Shown here: positions 13,101 through 26,461 of the stretch, piece by piece | Layout of the letters: each line of letters starts with the position of its first letter | How positions within the stretch are numbered: the first letter of the stretch is position 1 | DNA from: Glandiceps talaboti | Lineage: Eukaryota > Hemichordata > Enteropneusta > Spengelidae | DNA: 64,000 nt | Direction: 5' to 3' | Assembly: GCF_964340395.1 (NCBI RefSeq) | Contig: NC_135570.1 | Span: 5,540,322 to 5,604,321 of the forward strand | The notes under the pieces: generated by a model | Seen by the model: the letters and a program-made list of their open reading frames with translations, nothing else | What the model was told of the DNA's origin: nothing | The model's database searches: none | Made by a program: the position numbers and the translations under genes

Positions 13101-16100
13101 CCTTTTTTTAAACACAATTTTTTCCCCACATCCATAGTCTCCTTTTTATTATACAAACAAAGCAATTTCCTTGTCATGACAATGATCCATATTTACATAT
13201 GCTGTAATTGTATATATTCATTCATAAACTAATACAAATTCAGCATATACACATTTCGTCAAAATAACTACAAGACCAGTATTGAAAGTCATTGTACCCC
13301 CCTTTCAATTCAAATACACAGTGTAGATAAATCAGAATGGTATGAAACTCTACAAGAGTTTTCATCTTTCATGTATATGTAGCCTCCAATGCATATACTG
13401 GATATTCATAGAGTGAGTTGTAAAAGTTTCAGTATTTGAAGTCTGTTAGGGTGAAAAAATGTGTACTTGATGACATCAAGTTCAATGCTTGGTACATGTA
13501 TTGTTTAGAGACTCGTGTTATAGTAAATGCATTGTGTATCTGTCAAAGAGATGCAAAGATATGAAACAACCAGTTAATGATAACGATACTGGTAATTGCC
13601 ATGTTACAAAATGTAGATGAGTATCACATTTCATTTATTTATATGAAATCGATTTCTCTTATAATAAGACTGACTAGTATATTAATAACACAGCATTGAG
13701 TGGTCTGTACTAAGACATATATCTCACCTTTGTTATATGATGCAGTGCTTTTTGCTTAGTTTGGTATAATCTGAGTTGGATGTGATTGAGGGTGTGTGGA
13801 TGGGTGGGTGGGTCACCATGGTGGATGAAGGGGGTTGGTGGTGGTTGTGGTGGGGGTGGGGGGTGGTGGGTGGGGTGAATATGATTAATTTCAAACCCAT
13901 TTCTGTATTTTTTATGACACCCTTTGGTTGATTACACTGGTAAAAGAACTGGTAAACTCAGATAGATTTGACCAGAGTACCATCATTTTGTATGTCTACT
14001 CTACATGTACATGTACAATGTACATGTACCTGTGTCCACACTCTAAAGTTGTCTGAGTACCATGACAATGATAACAATCCAGGTCCAATACTGATATGGG
14101 GGTTGTGTGGACATGTGCTAGACACTGTACTATAGACTTTGGAAGACATTAGCACGTACAGTGTACAGTGTACAATCCACGGTGTGTGTGTCTGGGCTGA
14201 CAAAATTTTATTACCTAATGATAATGATAATGATAATGATATGATATGACATTTACTATTAAATTTAGCAATTGATGTTTAACAATTTCTTTTCATAAAA
14301 TTGAATGTTCAACTTAATGTTCATGGACCATAATGTAGATTTTGTAATATTTTATAATTGGCAATTATGTAACACATGTTACTGTTCTGTTGAGTGCATG
14401 TTCATATCATGTACGTTTGTATGTACATGTACATGTGCATGTCTTGTATGGTGGCAGGGGTACATGTATATAAGATGATATGTTAATGTTCACAGTCAAG
14501 AGCTACAATGTATTATCATGGGGCACCATGTTGTGTTAAATATGGAATTGATTATAAATACCAAAATAATTCAGATAATACAGTTCCTGTTAAGACACTG
14601 TTTTAGATAGGCTGTATGTATTATGACCAAATATGTACATGTTTTATATATACATGTATGTGCATGTATGGTAGCCGGGAACCATGATGCCCATTTCTTA
14701 CATGTACAATGTAGATGCTTTAGGTCCTCCCATAAGCCTGACACCATGTCCATTTTAATGTACTTCAGGTCTTAACTTTCCATGGGTAGCCAGGCACCAT
14801 GTCCATTTCAAAACATGTCACAGGTCTTTCCATGGGTAGCCTGGAACCATGTCTATTCCAAGACACTTCAAGTCACCGTCTTTCCATGGGTAGCCTGGAA
14901 CCATGTCTATTCCAAGACACTTCAGGTCTTTCTGTTGGTAGCCTGGAACCATGTCTATTTCAAGACATGTCACAGGTCTTTCTGTGGGTAGCCTGGAACC
15001 ATGTCCATTTCAAGACTTAGACGTGACAGGTCTTTCCATGGGTTGACTGCATAGATTTTACATACATATACATGATATGCCTTGTACATCGTACCATAGT
15101 TTTGTTGGGACCCCCTGGTAAAATAAATGTAGAGCTCAGATAAGTTTCACCTATACTACAATGCCATACACTCGTTACAAATCGCCGCCATTTTTTCCTG
15201 AAATATTAGCCAATTATAGTAATCAGTTAAAACAGACCCATTTCAAATGACTTAACATTGTCATATTAACATTACAAATGTATAATAACAACACAAAAGT
15301 TATCAAAATAAAATTTAATGACATTGATACATTGTAAGTCTGATCTTTACTGACTTGCATTATTTGTATCTGGGAATAAAAAAAAAGTCATGCATTGCAG
15401 AAATAGACATAAATATGTTATTTCTGAAATATGTAGGCAAACATATGGTATCATATGCTACATGTACATGTATCTATATAATATATTCCCATCCAATTCA
15501 TATATTATATTCCCATCCAACTCAAAGTATGAGTAGGTCAAAGGTCAGGGTCAAAGGTCAGGGTCAAACATGTCACACTGCTAGTTTGGTATTTTGTGAA
15601 TACTATATACATGTATAGAACCCCAGGTGTCATTGACACATCAAAATGAAAACTTTTAGTATTGACTTAGATTGAAAGCAGTATTCGTCATCTATGCATT
15701 GATATTATAACATGGAAAAGTGCGTGTGTGAAAATCAATATGTTTTCAAGTTCGTTTTACAACAAATACAAGTAGACAGTTTCTATTCATTTTACATACT
15801 TGTAGACTCAAATATGACTAGATTTTGTAGCAATAATTGGCATCTATGAATTGATACCAATGTTGAATTAAGATGAGAATATATCTATATTTGTACTAAA
15901 AATACATCGCCATATGTTTTGTAACAAAGAAAGATACACTTGTTATTCTCAGCATATCAATCAATTTGTAGAATCAGATATCCGTAAAGTTAGTCAGTAA
16001 CATATGGAAGATATAATAATGGTATTATTTTTAGTGTATCGCAATCTTGCATAGAATCCAGTTGTTCAGAGATTTTTTGCCCTTGCCTTTCTCCTACACT

Positions 16101-19100
16101 TTCATTTTGTTGTAATGGTTGTGTATTCAAACCTAAAATTAGATCATGATCTCCCGCAACGACATTGAATATGGTAATTATCATGCAACTCAACCCTCCA
16201 AGTTGGTTCTAATCACATATTAAAGCACTATTGATGTCATTTCACAGTGGGAAAAATTAAAAAAAAGAGAGTAGAATTTATGCCTGTTTTCTGTTTGAAG
16301 CTTTTTAAAGCAAAACGTTTATAGCAAAATGGCCAGAAGTAGGAGAAGAGCAAATTCTGAAAATCCCAACACAACTGGATACCAGGCTAATCACAATCAG
16401 ATATTGATGTCATGATGTATGTTAAGATAGATTTTAACTGAATGGCAACGTCCGTAAACTACAGGCCTCTTAGGCTCTTTATGGTACCAATCCAAAACGT
16501 ACCTGCCAATAGAGGTATACCGTATTGTCAGTACATATTGTGGTGAGTCAGGAGATTGACTGATCATATACATATCATGTCAATATTAATTTTAAAAAAG
16601 AAAGAACCAACACAGTATAAAATATCCCATTATACCAACGTATGTGTTTGAATAAAGCCATATTGTCAGATAATTTGATTCCCTAAATCTCGGAATGAAT
16701 GACAAGATTAGGTCATATGATACAGGGCTTAACTTTGGAGTGAAGTGTGTTCTTGTATGACACTATGAGGCCAAAACAATGGTGATGGAAAATTATATAT
16801 ATGTACTTTGAATCAGGACTGAAATTTAGTTCTGATAGAGTTGTAGAAAAAGTTGACGAATTCTGCCATCTGATACTTACTGCTACTTATGGGAGAACCT
16901 AAGATTACTGATGGGTATTGAGGTGTAAATAGATGGTAATTTAAACTCAAGAGGGCACTATACCTTTGGTCTTGTTGACAATCAACACGAGTTACTGATG
17001 TCAATCCTGAAACTTTCGTAATTGTTATTTTGAAACTGCAAACTATTAAATGTTGGCATTCGTACAAAGTGTGTTAGCTTCACGATTTTCAAATATACAG
17101 GGCAGTATTGTTGACATACATGTTATTAATCAAATCATTGAAATATGTATGCATGAAAAAGTTGATCCAGCATTTCCATAAGTACATGATGTATCTTTGA
17201 TCAAAACTGTCTACTAATGTGTTTGTTAGTAGAAGTATGATTTTTAGATATGTTGGTAAATCAATAAATTAGTAAATGTATACATTTGTTCATGTTTATT
17301 GTTACAAGCACTAGCCAATGTGAATCAGCAGGGTGTCAGTGGGATATTGTATTTATTTACTGATGACTATGAAGGGGACTTTATACTTACCTCATGACTG
17401 CACTGTTGTCATGATCATGTGACTGAAGTTTTGAGTTCTTGCCATGTATATGCATTTGCACCACCTTGATTGTAGTACCTTCATAGTTCAAAGCCAAGTA
17501 TGTATTTGTTTATACTTTACCTTGTAAAACTAACACATGCATGTAGTGCCATTCTTTTGGCTGAGTGAAGACCTATCAGAAATAGAACACCAAATTTTCA
17601 CTCAGTTTAACAGTGTGGTATATAAGCTGTGCAGTGTGCCTTCTAATGGTAGCCAAATTTTGTTGTTGTGAGTCAAAATGAGAAAAACTGGCATTTCTTG
17701 TGAGTCACCACATAGTAAAAGATAGGGGAACAAGAAATTTTGGTGCATCACTAGAAACTGTGTGCGTCAGTGGTGTGTCAAATTGGCTTAGAGGGCACAC
17801 TGAAGCTGTGTTAGTTTTGCCAGGTACTGTATAAGGTCATGTATCTACTTCTGTAGAATTACACCGCAATACTGACTTTTCCATAGAATGACCCCCTAAA
17901 TGAGTTTATTTTTTCCCCTCTTTTTTCTTCCTCTCTTTTATCTATCTCCATCTTCTGACCTCACCTCATCTCTTGCAGCCGCTGTCAATGGTGTGTCATG
18001 TAAGTCTCAAATTCATTACACAATGATATTTTGACTTGTTTATCATTATTTATGTAGTAAATATTTGTTAATATTCTATGTCAGTGAAGGTGCATGTATA
18101 TTAATAGCTTACAGTAACTCACATTGTAATTATGAAATATACCAGTAACTTACATTATGAAAATTAACTTATAAATTATGAAGTATGTCAATGATGTGTA
18201 TTATGCAATATAGCAATATATTAATAATGAAATATATCAAATAACGTACATACATAAAATATAACACAGTTATTGTAATATTTTGCAGACAAATTACATG
18301 TACAATGTATGCACAATTGATATTGCTACAGAGCTAAATGTAACTACCATAGAACTAATTACTTGTGAAAAAGTCAACTTGTTAAAAAATAACAATCACT
18401 TATCTGTCAACCAACCAACTCACAAATAAACATGTAACTGTCAATACCATTAAATTTGACCTTCATAATATGTGATATCTACTTTCTGGCATATATTGCT
18501 TGTATTTTAGGAATGAATTTGTGTTTTCAAACTTATGATGGAATCATGAGAAATGTACAGAACAGAACACATGTATGCATGGATTTAAAGTGGCCATATG
18601 GATGATGATTGGGTATTTATTTTGGATTTTTAATTTATAAAACAATTTTATCATGGTTTCCTACTTGAACAATCAATGTGAAACGACATTGACCAAGTAT
18701 GTGTTTTGTAACTCAATACATTGCAAATTATTAATGTGTAAAAAGTTTGTTATTGGACGTACATACAATAAGAAACATTTCATATATTTATCAGTCTTTT
18801 GCTATGTGTTGAGTTACAAACAAGGACTTGACATATGTTGTTTCACATTGATTTTTCAAGTAGGAAGCCATGATAAAATTGTTTTATAAATTAAAAATCT
18901 AAAATAAATACCCAATCCTCATCCATATGGCCACTTCTAAGCTACATGTAACTTACTAATTTGTAACAAATAACAGCATGACCTGTTATTCTACCAAATC
19001 CTGAATTGAAGGCAATGTAAGGTGGTCTCTGCTGTGACTACACATGTATGTACATGTAGACCTTCGTTTTAATACTGCATGTATTTTCTGTGATAGGATC

Positions 19101-22100
19101 ATGGCACCACTCTGTATTAAACTCTATTTTTGTATTTTAGATCCCCCATCAGCAAGGTCATCAGCTGCTCCATCTCCAATACCCACTGGACGTTTTGATG
19201 CCCTGGAAGGTGGTACTCCGTATAATCCAAACTTTGGTAAGTTGTCCACTAATATGATTAGTCTATACCTAATAACAGTAATCCCTTTGTAATATGTCAC
19301 GTATCTACATTGTACACACCACAAGTTATTCAGCTAGAGTCGGTATTTTCACTAAGGTTTGGGAACCCAGGTAACGGGAGGGGGGGGGGGGGGTTCGATA
19401 AAATTGGCATTCACATAGTTTCCCCATACAATATTAGATTTATTGTAATAGTAAACTGTCAGAAGGGAGAAATTGAATAAAAATGGCATACACATAGTTG
19501 GCCATACAATGTGTCATAATATTGCTAGGGAACCTCTATCCTCAGTAAAAAGACAGAAATGGGACATTGGAAATAAAACAGCATTGACAGTTTCTTCATG
19601 CAATGTATCGTAATATTACTGGGGAACACCGGTAAAATGACAGAAAGGGGAATTTGGCAAAAAAAGTGGCATCCACATAGTTGCCCCATACAGTGTACAC
19701 TGTACAGTACTTTTGCTAGGAAACACTGTTAAAATGCATTGCCTACAATGTACTTATTATTATTAATTAACAAAATATTATGGCGTGATGACTAATTCTC
19801 AAACTTACTGACAAACCATACATGTACATGTAGCACCTTCAAGTCATTGCTCAAACCCAGATTTCAAATTTGCCTTCAATGTCATAGACAGTCCTAAACT
19901 TGATATATGATAATACAGGTGACTCAAACCAATTTTTAATATGTATTTTCAGTTGGTCCAAACCTAGCTCCTCCATCAGGTCCACCAAGTAGACAGACAT
20001 CAGTCGGAACCCCAACAGGACCTCCAACCAGTTTGTCACCAGCTGGACCTTTTGCTAGCCCAAAGACTAGTCCAAGAGGTGGCCCTCAACCAAGCCATCC
20101 ATCAGGAATGATGACAGGTCCTCCAACTCGACCTCAGCCCCAGCCATCAGTCAGGCCCCAAATGGTAGGTTCTTCTGGGCCTCCAACAGGACCTCCAACT
20201 GGACCTCCAGGATCTCAGACAGGCCCACCAATGGGGCCTCCAGGAACACAGACAGGCCCACCAATGGGTCCTCCAGGAACACAGACAGGCCCACCAATGG
20301 GGCCTCCAGGAACACAGACAGGCCCACCAATGGGGCCTCCAGGAACACAGACAGGCCCACCAATGGGGCCTCCAGGATCACAGACAGGTGCACCAATGGG
20401 TCCACCATCTGGCCCACCAATGGGACCTCCATCTGGCCCACCAATGGGCCCACCACCCAGCCAACCAATGGGCCCACCATCCAGCCAACCAATGGGCCCA
20501 CCATCCAGCCAACCAATGGGCCCACCCTCCAGTCAACCAATGGGCCCACCATCAAATTTAACAGGTCCACCAATGCAAGACATGCAGGGTAGTAGATCAG
20601 GAGGTCCCATGGCTAAGAGGGCATATCCGCAATATCCCAACCAGACAGGAATGAGTGGGCCACCACCTCCTGGTGGTCAACCTGGATCAACTGTAGGTGT
20701 TCCTAATGACACCTTCAATCAACCAAGACCACAGCCAGTGAGTATTCCTCATACTGCAAGTAGTTAGTCAATATTTTGATTTCCGAAATAATCCATTTAG
20801 GATTATGGGTGTGACCAAATATCTACAATACTGTACTACGCTATGGTTAATAATACAAAGGAGATCGGGGAGATATATATGTATACACTGACACTGACTC
20901 CTTACATATCTGATCCAAATTCAACATAAATAAATGATGATGATCATTAACCGTTGCCATGACAAAAGAAAACATTGTTATAGTAAATACTAGTAATCTG
21001 TATTGCTTACAAAAATGATTTGAGAGGTTCTGTATAATGGTTGGGGGAGAACCCCTGCAGTATGGAGTCTACTAATCTATACAGGCAAAGGGGAGAACCC
21101 TGAACTTTAGTAGATGAAATTATAGGATGGAACCCATTGCTCTATAAAGGTCTAGCGAGAACCCTGATTATTACTATTAGGTGAAATCACGGCGTGGAAC
21201 CCACTACTGTATGAAGGCCTGATTATCAGGTAAAATCATGGGGGGAACTCACTATTCTATGAAGCCCTGCTTATTAGGTGAAATCACAAGGTGATATTGA
21301 AATACAGAAATGATTGTTAATTTCTTTATCTTTCTGGTTCCATAGGTACCCAATGCACAACCATATTCACAGCCTGCAAACCAGTATGAAAACAATTTAT
21401 CCAGCAGTATGGGTAAATTAAATATTCAACAAGGCGATACCAGACCTATTAATCTTCTACAGAATCGACATGTATTACTATCAACACCTGTAGAACCCCC
21501 TAAACCTAATCTTAGTCCAGAATATAGGAAATTAGTTTGTAATCCAGAGTAAGTTTTATATCTTATCTTACAAATGGTGCTTTAATTTGTGGTTGTACAG
21601 GGATTGCAAGTTGATGTTATGTTATGTTTAGTTATTAAAATGTCATGTGTGGACTTCCACATAGCCACACTCAGTCCCTAGGGCTTACAGTTGATAGCTG
21701 TATCACAGGGTGATTCAGAAACTATTATTTGCATAATTTGGTTGTTATCATGTGTGGTCGTTTAGGTGTGTATATTTACATACTGATTCATTTGAATAAT
21801 GACAGTCAAACTCGTCATGGTTGACGGGACTGCATACTGTCATTGACCAGGCTATTGGGTAAAAATTTTCAGTTCATTATTATCAGCTTTGAAATGTTAT
21901 CGTGACAGGTAGGAGGATGCGAGGGCTAATGATGTAACTCAACAGTGCAGTAGACAGGCTATAGGGTTAGGGGTACAACCAGCTAATGATGTAACTCAAC
22001 AGTGCAGTAGACAGGCTATATTATCAGTGGTTTTGGTGACAGGTTGTAGCTAGTCAGGATGAATGGATTTAATGAGATTTAGCACAGCTGTGTATAACTG

Positions 22101-25100
22101 AATCTTTAGTGTAGAATGAGCTCCAAAATATAATGTAATGCTAGTCCTAGAATACAAAATTGACAAGTACTGCTGTACAAAATTACTTGTGCGTGCCAAA
22201 TGATAAACGGAACAGGAATAGAATTTCTGGCATCCTCCCCAAAATGTTGCTTGAAATCAAAATCATATATCATATCATATCAATTACAGCTAAGAAGGTT
22301 AAGAGCCTATGAGCTGATCATGAGCCAAATACCCAAAAAATAATGCATGAGTCAAATGTTCAGTAGAATGAGCATATATATACTACATATCTGCTAAATA
22401 CATTACTACTACAGTTTATTTTAACAACCACTATAGTATGTATGCAAAATCACTGTGTTATTCTTACTATTTGTTACCTATACTTAATACAGCTATGTTT
22501 TATTTCTTTTTACAGTATTTTCAGGACAACATTATCATCCATACCACAAACTCAACAACTTCTCAACAAATCTAAATTACCTCTAGGCATTTTAATTCAT
22601 CCTTTTAAAGATTTAACGGTGAGTATTTGGTACTAGAGTTGCACATTTTGAATCTTACATGCACAGACATTTTGACAAATTAATTCTCTTTGATGATAGC
22701 CTGATAATTCTAAAGGTTAATACCCACCCACACACTCAGAGTGTAGTGTTTAGATGTTATTCCCCAATGTCTTTCTTTGCTCAGCTAAGGAAAATACTCA
22801 TGACCTAAGGGGCCATGTCACTACGAGTTTCTAGATGAGTAGTTACAAACCCTCAGTATTTTCTGGCTGAATGGAGAAAAATATTATTATACCTCCTCAA
22901 GCATAATTCATACAAAATCATGAAACTAATAGTAATTTAGAATGTTTGATTCATATTTCGAGCACCGCAGAACTAGTGACGTAGACACAGGTTGTCGTGA
23001 TGTAGAACGACGAGGGTACATGTATATAATCCATATTTTTAGTTCAGTGTCAATAACTTGGCCTATGCATGGTATAGATTGAGAGGTATGCACTTGACTT
23101 ACAAGAACAAAATAATAATCCTGTATAATCCTAATGTGCCCTTAATCTTTTTCCCTTTTTTGATGAAAAGATATTTAGACAAGAATCTGTACACTTGTGA
23201 TGTAGTGAATCTAGCTACTGTACATGCACTCACTAAGAAAAACAACATTGGTATAGAGAACACAGGTGACAAATTGTATCCAACACTTTCTAGTGTAAGA
23301 AAATGAAATGTCAAATCCAAGCCCATGAATGCAGGGTACCCGTATGAGTATATACAACATTTAGCATTCATGCTATGGCAGGTTGTTGAACATGTCCATA
23401 GTTTGTAGCTACAAGATTAAGTTTTGGTTTTTGCAAAATTTCAATGTTGTGTAGTGTTTCATTAGTTTAAATTTCAATGTTGAGTTAACTTTATAACTAT
23501 TTTGTTTTGTTCTCTCCTAACCAGCATTTACCAGTTATTCAGTCCAGTGTTATAGTAAGGTGCAGATCTTGTAGGACGTACATCAACCCCTTTGTAAGCT
23601 TTGTAGACCATAGAAGATGGAAATGTAATCTTTGCTATAGGATTAATGATTGTAAGTATCTCACTTGTATTCTGTTGTCTGTACCCCTCTTCATCCTAAA
23701 GGGGCGTTTGTCACTATGAGCCACTATGAGTCGCTAGGTCATGAATATTTTCGGGCTGAATGAAGAAAACATCAGAGAATGACACAATTATACTTTCGCC
23801 AGTAATATCAAAGAAAAATCGGGGAAACTAATGGCAATTTTGACGTTTTGACTCATATTTTGAACACAGCTGAACCAATGACATAGAAGCATGTTGTCGT
23901 GATGTAGAACGACCTGAGTATATATTCAAGATTTTTGTTCAACTTCTCTCATGCATGGTAAAAGAGGTGTTGTATTTATCGGTACCTCAATTTCTTGATT
24001 CAGTAGATTTGTTTTGAAAAGAAGTGACAAGGTACAAATTGTATCTGTTCTGGCTTACATAGTCTAGTATGTTGAACAACCTAATTATTGACCTTTGAAC
24101 TTTTCAATCCACAGTACCAGATGAATTTAATTTTGACCCTGTTACAAGGACATATGGTGAACCACAACGAAGGCCAGAAATCAAGTCTGCAACAATAGAA
24201 TTTATAGCACCATCAGAATACATGGTAAGTAATGATGAGGTTTGCATGCATGACAAACCCCTGCATAGTGTTATGGGGGAAACTATCACCCTTCGTTGGA
24301 ATCTGTGTCTGGTCAAAGTTTGAAGGTAGCACTGCAATCAGTAGCGGCCATATTGGGTTTGTCACAACCGTTTACATATAAACATATAATTTATGCATAA
24401 TTTATGTCTAATTGTTAGGAGATAATCTAAAACTTACTCATGACTTTTGCAAAGGAATGAAATATCTATTGCTATTTTTATGGTTCCCAACAATCTCAAT
24501 AAAATTTAACAAATTATCTGCCCCTTACTTACCCCAGTATGGTTCAAATTTAGTCTGGATATAATGAAAAACAGAATACAGTATAACAGGTTGTAAAATG
24601 TTGTAGAAAAACTTATCAAGCAATATCAGGCGTCCATATAAAATTCTTGTCTTAAATCCATAGCTTTGTAAACCAATTTACCAAGATTCCTCAACAAAGT
24701 AACAGAATAAGACCTCAGCAAATTATAGAATTATAGAAAACGTCTATAGTAATTTGTTAAGAGACATCTTAAATTTTGATATAATGGACATACAAATGTG
24801 AAATGATATTCACCTTTCATGGCTCTCTAAGCATATAAATGCAGCTGAGATGAAATCACACCTTTTTTTGCTTGCCTTAATTTTCTAAGCTTGAATTTCT
24901 TATACTAACTGTACATTCTATGTCTCTCTTCAGCTTCGACCACCACAACCAGCCACATATCTGTTTATGTTTGATGTGTGTTTTAGTGCTGTAGAAAGTG
25001 GCTATTTATCAGTAGCATGTCAGGTGCTAATGGAAGAGTTAGACAAACTTCCTGGTGATGCACGGACCATGATAGGCTTTGTTACATTTGATAGTACATT

Positions 25101-26409
25101 ACATTTCTATAATCTACAAGAAGGACTGTCTAGGCCGTCTATGATGGTAGTTTCGGATATTGAAGGTATGTCGTAATGTTGTGGATCAATAAAATATCAT
25201 ATTCTACTTCCAGTTCCTCACTTTTGTAGCCATATTCAAAAGAAATATGTGATGGATTAGGGCAAATGCACGTTACTTTTTAACATTGATGGATGTTAAG
25301 TACTCCAACACATGATGAAGTTGAAAAATGCATATAAAAGAAATAGTCTAAAGTTTCTTGAAATCAAAGAAGCAGTGCTATTTGAATTTGCTAAGAATTC
25401 CGTAGACTAATGCTGTCAAACACTGGGAAAAAAACAGCTTTTGATTCACACCACAGGACTCCTGGACTGTGCCATCACTTCCAACATTAATGTGAAAGGT
25501 CCAGCCATTGTTCCCCTCATGTAGCCACTTCATATGATGTATATTTATTTATTTATTTATTTATTTACAGATATTTTCTTACCTTGTCCTAATGATCTTC
25601 TTGTAAACCTTCAAGAGAGTAAGGAGGTAGGTTTCCTGTTTTTCACTTTATGTATTTATTTGTTTACTTGTTGGTTGAAAATTTTAGAATCTCATCTACG
25701 CAGTTCATATTCAATGAGCTATTGAATACATGTCATAGCTGTTATGTTTGATTGGATGTATACAAATTAGAGGATGAAGTGGATGAGTTTTGTTTTTAGT
25801 TTTGGAAAGTCATTATGTTCACTTGGGTATACAACCCATAACTCCAAAGTAAAGCATTTTCTGTATATACCACAATCATTTATAGCATCCATATCAAGTA
25901 CAACCCATAACACCAAAGTAAGCATTTTCTGTATGTACCACAATCCATTATAGCATCCATATCAAGTATCAAAGTATACTGTTTCATTTGCTAACTGATC
26001 ACATTAGAAAGGCCACATGCTAGGCTTGTAAATAAACCAATTGAAACAGTATACTTTTACACTTGATGTGAATGCTATAAACAAGTGTAGCCCATAGAGA
26101 AAGTGCTTTATTTCAGTGTTACTCCTTGTAATATGAATGCTATAAACAAGTGTAGCCCATAGAGAAAGTGCTTTACTTCAGTGTTACTAGTTGTAAATAG
26201 TCTGAAAGTAGCTTACATGATAAAGAACATCACAGAATAAAGATGACTAAATCACATGTGTCTATATCTAAAGGTGGGACCTGCTTGGAGACATTTTACT
26301 TACTATTGGTTTATGTGTCCACAATAGTTTATATTGATACTGGCACACACTGGCTATCTTTCTCTAAGTCTTCTTTCCTCACCCCTTCATCTGTATCTTG
26401 AATATGTAT

Positions 26410-26461
<52 letters not shown>

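Noticed and set aside
14782-15020. Two overlapping frames with repeated VAWNHVY/GSLEPCLF motifs
   Set aside because: They are read from a tandem repeat within an intron, with no start context or family match.
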